Assembly: GCF_037102585.1 (NCBI RefSeq)
Contig: NW_027043829.1
Span: forward strand, 4,152,306-4,216,305
DNA: 64,000 nucleotides
Origin: Saccharomycopsis crataegensis
Lineage: Eukaryota > Ascomycota > Saccharomycetes > Ascoideales > Saccharomycopsidaceae
Direction: 5' to 3'
In this document: positions 57,120 to 64,000 of the stretch, one piece after another
Numbering within the stretch: position 1 is the first letter of the stretch
Layout of the letters: every line of letters begins with the position of its first letter
The notes under the pieces: model-generated
Told to the model about the DNA's origin: nothing
The model's database searches: none
The model's input: the letters and a program-made list of their open reading frames with translations, nothing else
Program-made: the position numbers and the translations under genes

Positions 57120-58513
57120 ATGGACTTGAAAGCCAAGCTACTAACTGATGGGTATGTTGATGGCCTAGGTAATAGATTCTATGCTGAACCCAGTGAAATG
57201 ACTTTGGAGTCTGAAATAGCACCAGTTGAAGCTTGCTTTAGTTACAGTGACTATAAGCATTTTGAAAAACCAGGTATCATGGATATCATGGAAATTGATC
57301 CTATTTTCGAAGAAGAAGAAAATGCCGAGATGGAAATTGAAATGAAAGAACGAAGATATAGAGGTTCGTACCGGTATTATAATCAAGCTGTCAAACAAAG
57401 ATTTTGGCACTTGGTCATGGAAGAAGGTGTATCGGCTTACAAGGCTGCAAAATTAGAAGATATACCTTTGCAAACTGCTTACCCATGGAGAAGAAATTGG
57501 AACAAAATACTTGTTAATGAATTAAATGGTATCTCGAAGCCAACAAAGAAAAGAGGTCGTAAGCCCCTTCTCACTGATGAACATAAAGAATTCCTTCAAA
57601 AATTGATAAAGGAGGATGCTACAGTGACTCTCGATTTTATGTTGGAGAGACTCAACAAAGCCTTCACCAAGTGTATAAAATGTGGGAAGGAAGGAGCAGA
57701 ACCATAATAAAATGGTCAATCAAGAGAGGGTGATCTCCCTCTTTTCCATGTGTAAGCAGTTTGCAGCCTTGTAATGTAAGAGCCAAGGCCACAACAATCT
57801 ATAACTTTGTCACCAAGGTCTGTAAGCTAAGTCTCAAACGTATTTCTAAATGGGCTTTGAGAAGAAGTCTGGAGGAATTGAAGAAACAGAGACTCGAGTG
57901 GGCAGAGAAGTATAAAGACAAGCTCGACTTTAGTCAAAACTGTATTTTCATCGACGAAGCAGGTTTCAATATCAGTATGCGGCGTGAGTATGGATGGTCT
58001 GCTGTGGGTGAAAAAGCAGTTCTTACTGTTCCCGTAACCAGAGGGCTTAATATTTCGTTCATTGGGGCAATTTCTGTCAAAGGTTGTATTGAATTAAAGT
58101 TCAGAACTCCGGTGGCTACATCCAATAAGAAGAGAAAACTTGATTCAGAAACGACCATTGACAAAGTGAGTAAAGGTACTACAGCTAATCACTTCTACAG
58201 TTTTGTAAAGTCAGTGATCCAGCAAATAGAAAATAAGGAGGAGCTCAAAGGTATGAAATATTTGATCCTTGATAATGCTGCCATTCATAAACGACGTGAT
58301 CTTCAGTTACTAGTGGCACTGAGTGGGTTGGAACTTGTGTTTTTACCTCCTTATTCTCCAGGGTTGAATGCTATAGAAGAATTCTGGTCAGTATGTAAGA
58401 GTAAAGTCAAAAGATCAAACTTGAGCAAGAAGGAGCAATTAACTCTAAGGGTGAAAGAAGCCACAGAAAATATTTCCCTTGATAGTTATAAGAGGTTCTG
58501 CAGACATGCTTGA
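57120..58513 (+). pseudogene. transposase of copy B, broken by the same 104-bp insertion and 3'-truncated
   Basis: 57120-57707 encodes the N-terminal part, identical in protein to copy A. Then comes the same 104-bp insertion (57671-57774), then the catalytic part to 58513, ending ...KRFCRHA. The last 13 residues present in A and C are lost, because the sequence switches to a diverged 3' region right after CAGACATGCTT. The DDE residues are kept. Non-functional as annotated. Confidence 0.88.
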
Positions 58514-58855
58514 AGGATTCAAGGAATGATTAAATCACTCCAAAAAATGGTTATGAGCCTTTGAATTAGTAAATGATTGTTGCAAAGAGGATTTATTCAA
58601 TGGGGATAAATAATTATAATTATATCAAAGATCAAATATTATTAAAAGCATGAGGAGTTTATGCATTTAGTATGAATTTTATTTCCTGTTGGTATGAATA
58701 AATAAAGTGCAATGGTATGAACTATTTTTCTTAGATGGTCTGAATGAATCCCGCTGCGGTGGTACGAGAAATACCGGGGGTCGGTATGAATTATTTTTTG
58801 CCACTGCTATGAACATTTCCGGTGGTTGGTACGAATAAAAAATAAAAGCACTGTA

Positions 58856-58875
58856 CGTGCAATAAATCATCTGTG
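58856..58875. repeat. inner arm of the split palindrome, between copies B and C
   Basis: A 20-bp spacer CGTGCAATAAATCATCTGTG, the exact reverse complement of 56341-56360, with TA on both sides. It is all that separates copies B and C. Confidence 0.95.
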
Positions 58876-58877
58876 TA

Positions 58878-61169
58878 CAGTGTTTTCATTTTTTATTCGT
58901 ACCAACCACCGGAAATGTTCATACCAGTGGCAAAAAATAATTCATACCGACCCCCGGTATTTTTCGTACCACCGCAGCGGGATTTATTCAGACCATCTAA
59001 GAAAAATAGTTGATACTATTGCACTTTAATTATTCATACCAACAGAATACAAAATTCATACTAAATGCATAAAATTCTTATGCTTTCATTAATATTTTAT
59101 CTTTGATATTATTAAACATGTTACAGGGGACCCGCACACCCAATAAAGCCCCTTTGCAATACTCATTTACCATTTCAAAGGCTCATAACCAAATTTTGGA
59201 GTGGTTTCGTCCTTCCTTAAAATTTTAAATTTTCATTAATTTGTTTTGGAGCTTTGTTGCGTCTTTATGTAATTTTTTTTATAGTTTTTACTTTTTTTTT
59301 TTTGGTTTGTTTTCTGTATTTTGTTTTCTAATTTTTTTTCTTCATCTTTGGTATTTGTTTTCAAAAGAGCTGCTGTTGTAAACAGAGATCAATATGTCTA
59401 GAAGCATGTCTGCAGAATCCCTTGTAACTATCAAGGGAAATATTTTCTGTGGCTTCTTTCACCCTTGGAGTTAATTGCTCCTTCTTGCTCAAGTTTGATC
59501 TTTTGACTTTACTCTTACACACTGACCAGAATTCTTCTATAGCATTCAACCCTGGAGAATAAGGAGGTAAAAACACAAGTTCCAACCCACTCAGTGCCAC
59601 TAGTAACTGAAGATCACGTCGTTTATGAATGGCAGCATTATCAAGGATCAAATATTTCATACCTTTGAGCTCCTCGTTATTTTCTATTTGCTGGATCACT
59701 GACTTTACAAAACTGTAGAAGTGATTAGCTGTAGTACCTTTACTCACTTTGTCAATGGTCGTTTCTGAATCAAGTTTTCTCTTCTTATTGGATGTAGCCA
59801 CTGGAGTTCTGACCTTTAATTCAATACAACCTTTGACAGAAATTGCCCCAATGAACGAAATATTAAGCCCTCTGGTTACGGGAACAGTAAGAACTGCTTT
59901 TTCACCAACAGCAGACCATCCATACTCACGCCGCATACTGATATTGAAACCTGCTTCGTCGATGAAAATACAGTTTTGACTAAAGTCGAGCTTGTCTTTA
60001 TACTTCTCTGCCCACTCGAGTCTCTGTTTCTTCAATTCCTCCAGACTTCTTCTCAAAGCCCATTTAGAAATACGTTTGAGACTTAGCTTACAGACCTTGG
60101 TTACAAAGTTATAGATTGTTGTAGCCTTGGCTCTTACATTGGTGAAGGCTTTCTTGAGTCTCTCCAACATAAAATCGAGAGTCACTGTAGCATCTTCCTT
60201 TATCAATTTTTGAAGGAATTCCTTATGTTCATCAGTGAGAAGGGGTTTACGACCTCTTTTCTTTATTGGCTTCGAGATACCATTTAATTCATTGACAAGT
60301 AATTTGTTCCACTTTCTTTTCCATGTGTAAGCAGTTTGCAAAGGTATATCTTCTAATTTTGCAGCCTTGTAAGCTGATACACCTTCTTCCATGACCAAGT
60401 GCCAAAATCTTTGTTTGACAGCTTGATTATAATACTGGTACGAACCTCTATATCTTCGTTCTTTCATTTCAATTTCCATCTCGGCATTTTCTTCTTCTTC
60501 GAAAATAGGATCAATTTCCATGATATCCATGATACCTGGTTTTTCAAAATGCTTATAGTCACTGTAACTAAAGCAAGCTTCAACTGGTGCTATTTCAGAC
60601 TCTAAAGTCATTTCACTGGGTTCAGCATAGAATCTATTACCTAGGCCATCAACATACCCATCAGTTAGTAGCTTGGCTTTCAGGTCCATACTTAGTTTTG
60701 ATGGTAAAATCTTATGCTTTTTTTTGTAAGTAATCTGGTGATCATATAAAGACCAAATTGAATGTCAAAAGTGGGAATTCATCATCTTAAATGGAGAACA
60801 GCTCCTACCATACATTCGTTCCCATTTCTTGAAAACCGTAATCACGTGATATTATTGATATTATTATAGATATCCGGTTTCAAAGAAAGTAGCACAGAAT
60901 TATGGAAAAAATGAGTATAATTTGATTAAACTGAGTAGCTTAGAGGCTTATAGAGCCAGTCACATAAAAAAAAAGAAAGGAATTAATATGAATTTTATAT
61001 ACTGTTGGTATGAATAATTAAAGTGCAATGGTATGAATTATTTTTCTTAGATGGTCTGAATAAATCCCGCTGCGGTGGTACGAAAAATACCGGGGGTCGG
61101 TATGAATTATTTTTTGCCACTGGTATGAACATTTCCGGTGGTTGGTACGAATAAAAAATGAAAACACTG
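58878..61169 (-). mobile_element. DNA transposon copy C (Tc1/IS630-type, DD34E), apparently intact
   Basis: 2292 bp between TA at 58876-58877 and 61170-61171. TIRs of about 188 bp (58878-59066 and 60983-61169) with the TTCRTACC arrays. CACGTG at 60843-60848, about 150 bp before the transposase ATG on the minus strand. One uninterrupted 442-residue transposase. TIRs, target duplications and gene are all in order, so this is the candidate autonomous copy that could also mobilise A and B. Confidence 0.93.
59361..60689 (-). CDS. transposase, IS630/Tc1-like DDE (DD34E), copy C
   Basis: 442 residues. Acidic N-terminus (residues 55-75), a first helix-turn-helix (about 84-130: YYNQAVKQRFWHLVMEEGVSAYKAA...), an AT-hook-like RGRKP (145-149), a second HTH-like segment (about 150-210), then the RNase-H-fold catalytic core. 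Triad D244 (IFIDEAGF), D350 (LILDNAAIH) and E385 (PYSPGLNAIEEFW). 34 residues lie between the second Asp and the Glu, i.e. DD34E, the Tc1/IS630 arrangement. It cuts and pastes its element at TA sites. Resembles the Cirt-type elements known in Candida, from memory. It differs from A/B at several residues (TYTWKRKWN against TAYPWRRNWN region) and lacks their 104-bp insertion. Confidence 0.92.
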   Translation of the reverse strand: MDLKAKLLTDGYVDGLGNRFYAEPSEMTLESEIAPVEACFSYSDYKHFEKPGIMDIMEIDPIFEEEENAEMEIEMKERRYRGSYQYYNQAVKQRFWHLVMEEGVSAYKAAKLEDIPLQTAYTWKRKWNKLLVNELNGISKPIKKRGRKPLLTDEHKEFLQKLIKEDATVTLDFMLERLKKAFTNVRAKATTIYNFVTKVCKLSLKRISKWALRRSLEELKKQRLEWAEKYKDKLDFSQNCIFIDEAGFNISMRREYGWSAVGEKAVLTVPVTRGLNISFIGAISVKGCIELKVRTPVATSNKKRKLDSETTIDKVSKGTTANHFYSFVKSVIQQIENNEELKGMKYLILDNAAIHKRRDLQLLVALSGLELVFLPPYSPGLNAIEEFWSVCKSKVKRSNLSKKEQLTPRVKEATENISLDSYKGFCRHASRHIDLCLQQQLF

Positions 61170-61171
61170 TA

Positions 61172-61193
61172 CCATTGGTGTGGCCTGTTCTTA
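61172..61193. repeat. right arm of the split palindrome
   Basis: 22 bp starting CCATTGGTGTGGCCTGTTCT, the exact reverse complement of the left arm before copy B. Homology ends here: the next base differs. Confidence 0.9.
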
Positions 61194-61326
61194 CCTAGGG
61201 ATACAGTCGCGCAATCCGCCGGAATGCCATACATTGCAGCACAATCAGCCGGAATTTTTACCTAGGGATACAGTCGCGCAATCCGCCGGAATGCCATACA
61301 TTGCAGCACAATCAGCCGGAATTTTT
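61193..61326 (+). repeat. 67-bp tandem duplication
   Basis: Two perfect or nearly perfect 67-bp units (61193-61259, 61260-61326), each beginning ACCTAGGGATACAGTCGCGC. Each carries two copies of a CAATC(C/A)GCCGGAAT motif 30 bp apart. Confidence 0.95.
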
Positions 61327-61556
61327 AAATGATGAATACTGGGTGGAAATGGCTAGTAATGATGCTGTTGAAATCTGGAGAGGATGCTGAGCAAAAATAT
61401 ATAATTTTATCTGAAAGATAATATAATGTGGTAGAGATATTGGCGCTTGAAATGTGCGTTGCACAATCAGCCATAATGTTTTGGCATAATCCGCGGAAAT
61501 ATTCAGGGGGTTTGGGACCCCGTTCCACAATCAGCGGAATTCTCTACATCTTCAGC
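61212..61556 (+). repeat. scattered CAATCNGCCGGAAT-like motifs
   Basis: Copies at 61212, 61242, 61279 and 61309 (full), then degenerate ones at 61464 (CAATCAGCCATAAT), 61486 (CATAATCCGCGGAAAT) and 61528 (CAATCAGCGGAAT). The motif contains CCGCCGG/CAGCCGG. It may be an old satellite or a protein-binding site. Confidence 0.7.
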
Positions 61557-61850
61557 AGAAATCATTGAGAGCTAACGAGGGTGAGATACCCCTTTGTATT
61601 GGGCGAGCAGTATTACGTCTGATATTGAAGAAAGCGATGGTATGGCGAGGATTGAGATTTGTGTGAGTATTGTGGAAGGATTAGAAGAGGATGATTTTTA
61701 AATAAAGGATAAAAAAGTGGAGAAGTATTAAAGAAGATATGTGATTATTGTTGAAGCTAGGATGGATTAGGATGTGTGAATTGTGGAGGTATATGAGGTC
61801 AGAAATTGAAGGCAGTATTATCATTTTCATATTTCGAAGAGTTTGGGATG
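61327..61850. other. subtelomeric non-coding DNA
   Basis: Transition between the motif-bearing block and the satellite. The + strand becomes progressively poor in C. The small antisense ORFs (61312-61530) cover repeats and are not genes. Confidence 0.5.
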
Positions 61851-61852
61851 AT

Positions 61853-63300
61853 TGTAAAAATATTGGAGGATAAGAAGGAGATTTGCGGGAGAAATGTGGT
61901 AGAGCATGTTGTGCGGTGGCCGTGGGTCATGAAAAATTGAGGGATAGAATATTTTTGAAAAAGAGGTCCCTATGGAAAAAGTAGGATTGTAGTTGAAATA
62001 TTTGGAGAATTTGATATGATTAAGATTAAAAAAGAGGAAAGGGAAATAAAAATGTGGAGGAAAATGGGGATGTCAAATTTCGAGTGATGGTCGGGGTATT
62101 ATATTGAAGATGAATTTAAGGGTCAAGTATTTCCAAAAAAAAAGTGAGAGAGAAAAAGAAAGATTGTTTATGAAATATTTCCAAAATTTTAATATAGATA
62201 TGATTGTTAAGTAGAAGATGGAAAGGAAAATGTGGTGGGAAACTGAGGTGATGTTCCAAGGTCATATGTGAGTATAAGTGAGAATTTAAGGGTAGGGTAT
62301 TTTATGAAAAAATCAAATTGAGAAAAAAGTAAGAATGTTTATAAAATATTTGGGAAATGTTAATATGATTAAGATTAAAAAATAGGAGAGGGAAATGAAA
62401 ATGTGGCGGAGAAATTAGGTGAGTAATTTTTGAGGAAGATCGGGATTATTGTATGGATGAGAAATAGATGTGTAGATATTAATGAAAAAAAAAGATAGAG
62501 AGAAAAAGTAAGATTTTAGATGAAATAATTGAGATCATTTTATGTGGATATGATCATGATATGGAATATTGAGAAATAATTGAGAGATAAAAATAGGGTA
62601 TGTTGAATTTGTGTGAAGGTCGGGGAATGATGTATTGTGGAGAAATGAGGGAGATTTATTTTGGAGAAAAAGAGAGTGAAAAAAAAAGTGAAAAAAAAAG
62701 TGAGATTGTTTATGGAATTTTTGAAGGATTTCAATATGATTAAGATTAAAAAGTAGGTGAGGAAAATAGAAATATTGTGGAAAAATGGGGATGTCAAATT
62801 TTGGATGATGGTGCGGATGTATGTATGAAGATGAATTGAATGTGTGTGTATTTTAGAAAAAAAAAATTGATGAAAAAAAGTAAGATTGGTTATGGAATAT
62901 TTAGGGATATTTATTATGATTATGATTGAAAGATAGGAGATGGAAGTGAAAATGTGGTTGAGAAATGATGGAATTATTTGTTAGAGAAGATGTATGAAGA
63001 TGAATTGAATGATGAGATATTTTGAAAAAAAAGGGAGTGAAAAAAAAAGTGAGATTGTTTGTGGAATATTTAGGGATATTTATTATGATTTTGATTGTTG
63101 AATAAGATATTGAGGTTGAAATGTGGTGGAAAAATGGGGATGTCGAATGTTTGATGATGGAAGGTCATATATGAGTATAAGTGAGAATTGAATGTTGGGG
63201 TATTTGATGAAAAAAAGGAGTTGAGAAAAAAGTGAAGGAGATATGTTGAAAATGTAGAAGAATTGGTATGGATAAGAATATAATATGAAATATTGAGGTT
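61853..63300 (+). repeat. degenerate subtelomeric satellite, monomer about 170-190 bp
   Basis: A recurring block (GATTGTTTATGRAATATTTRG..., then AATATGATTAAGATTAAAAA..., then GAAAATGTGGNGGARAAATG, then an A-run) starts near 61986, 62163, 62334, 62513, 62705, 62885, 63054 and 63240. A shorter unit starts near 61853. The + strand is almost free of C throughout. The 85-codon antisense ORF at 62540-62797 is a by-product. Confidence 0.75.
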
Positions 63301-63631
63301 GAAATGTGGTGGAAAAATAGGTAGAATGGTAATTTTGATGAGATGTGTCTAGTGGTGAAAAGAGGATGTATTCTTTGGTGGAAAAGTGGGAAATGTGTTG
63401 AGGAAGTGATTGGAATGGGTGATATGGAAGGGAAAGTGATGGTGTGATGATAAGTAGGGGAAGTATGAGGAGATTGTGGAGAGATGTGGAGGATATAAGG
63501 TAGAGAAGGTAGTAAAAATGGGGAGAGGGGTGAAGGGGGGGTGAAGGGTGGAGAATGGAAAATGGAAAAAATAGGGAGTTGAGAATGATAAATAAGTGGA
63601 GATGATGAGGATAAAAAAAGATGGAAGAAAG

Positions 63632-63694
63632 GATGGAGAGTAGAGAGAGTGGGGGTGATGGAGAATGATGGAGAGTAGAGAGAGTGGGGGTGTT
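63632..63694 (+). repeat. 35-bp tandem repeat
   Basis: Unit beginning GATGGAGAGTAGAGAGAGTG, at 63632 and 63667, the second copy partial. Confidence 0.85.
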
Positions 63695-63727
63695 GAGAAG
63701 GGAGATGAGGGAAGAGAGATGGAGAAA

Positions 63728-63925
63728 GAAGATGATAATGATGAGTAGGAAAAAGAATGGAGAAAGAAGATGATAATGATGAGTAGGAAAAAGAATGGAG
63801 AATATAAGATGAAAAAAGGAAGGAGAATGAAGATGTAGGGGTGTTGGGGAAGATGATAATGATGAGTAGGAAAAAGAATGGAGAATATAAGATGAAAAAA
63901 GGAAGGAGAATGAAGATGTAGGGGT
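63728..63925 (+). repeat. 38/83-bp nested tandem repeats next to the telomere
   Basis: The core GAAGATGATAATGATGAGTA starts at 63728, 63766 and 63849. The first two are spaced 38 bp. The 83-bp unit 63766-63848 is repeated from 63849 and runs into the telomeric array. The unit ends in a telomere-like GGGGTGTTGGGG. Confidence 0.9.
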
Positions 63926-64000
63926 GGGTGTGGGTGTAAGGGTGTAAGGGTGTAAGGGTGTAAGGGTGTAAGGGTGTGGGTGTAAGGGTGTAAGGTGTGT
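63926..64000 (+). repeat. telomeric repeat array, unit GGGTGTAA
   Basis: Seven full GGGTGTAA units (63932-63971 and 63978-63993), one short GGGTGT (63972-63977), a variant start (GGTGGGTGTG-like) and a final GGTGTGT. The G-rich strand runs 5'-3' to the window end, so this is the right chromosome end. Confidence 0.9.

Larger units (their letters stand above)
56363..58853 (+). mobile_element. DNA transposon copy B: mosaic, with disrupted transposase and LTR-like insertion
   Basis: 2491 bp between TA at 56361-56362 and 58854-58855. The TIRs begin CAGTGCTTTTATTTTTTATT, a variant of the A/C ends. The left-end interior matches fragment D (subfamily 2), and the right 3' region (58511-58680) is well diverged from A. 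The transposase block (about 56998-58510) is nearly identical to A, including the 104-bp insertion. A 294-bp foreign segment (56700-56993) lies between the TIR region and the gene. Not autonomous. Confidence 0.9.

Noticed and set aside
61172-61193. Palindrome arms as an extension of the transposon TIR
   Set aside because: Copy A and fragment D lack these sequences next to their ends, so they belong to the target site.
62540-62797. 85-codon antisense ORF in the subtelomere
   Set aside because: Built from the satellite repeat on a C-poor strand; Phe/Ile/Thr-rich by composition only.

Overview
The window is the right end of a budding-yeast (Saccharomycotina) chromosome arm. AT-rich intergenic DNA, compact genes, few and short introns with a TACTAAC-type branch point, and yeast-type versions of ARO1, ACO2, CRZ1, NSR1, RPC82, SWI1, COG4, PTC6, DPH7, ISA1, APM3 and DIP5 all point there. 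The + strand ends in G-rich telomere-like repeats (unit GGGTGTAA, 63926-64000), so position 64000 lies at or very near the chromosome end. CTG codons were absent from the conserved genes I followed codon by codon, and the few seen lie in poorly conserved stretches. This suggests a lineage with reassigned CUG (CUG-Ser or CUG-Ala), but I could not prove it.

From 1 to about 42.5 kb is ordinary euchromatin. In order it holds: a GT71 (MNN2/MNN5-type) mannosyltransferase cut by the window edge; a GPX/HYR1 peroxidase; DPH7/RRT2; CRZ1; the pentafunctional ARO1; ACO2 with a GC-AG intron, divergent from ARO1; a FAA2-like acyl-CoA synthetase divergent from a CLD1/ECM18/ICT1-type hydrolase; ISA1; a 935-residue low-complexity protein; PTC6; a Tim17/TIMMDC1-like protein divergent from COG4; PHO84 with an intron; NSR1; RPC82; SWI1; and a SOU1-like short-chain dehydrogenase. 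DIP5 (49.4-51.1 kb), APM3 (52.3-54.1 kb, intron near the start) and a YJR096W-like aldo/keto reductase (55.3-56.1 kb) follow inside a region that is otherwise full of transposon material.

From 43 to 61.2 kb there are four copies or fragments of one Tc1/IS630-type (DD34E) DNA transposon. It has TIRs of about 185-190 bp and TA target duplications. Copy C (58878-61169) has an uninterrupted 442-residue transposase. Copies A and B share the same 104-bp disrupting insertion, part of which is an inverted, internally deleted piece of the transposase gene itself. Copy B is a mosaic of two subfamilies and also carries a 294-bp solo-LTR-like insertion. Removing B and C leaves a perfect palindrome of about 90 bp as the ancestral insertion site. 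Copy A abuts a truncated TENA/THI20-like gene fragment.

From 61.2 kb to the end there are no genes. The order is a 67-bp tandem duplication carrying a degenerate CAATCNGCCGGAAT motif, about 1.4 kb of degenerate 170-190 bp satellite monomers on a C-depleted + strand, short purine-rich tandem repeats (35, 38 and 83 bp), and the telomeric array.

The metabolic genes are housekeeping: shikimate pathway, aconitase of TCA/lysine type, Fe-S maturation, phosphate and acidic amino-acid uptake, and fatty-acid activation. They do not form an operon-like system. The most unusual content is the transposon family and the telomere-proximal satellite.
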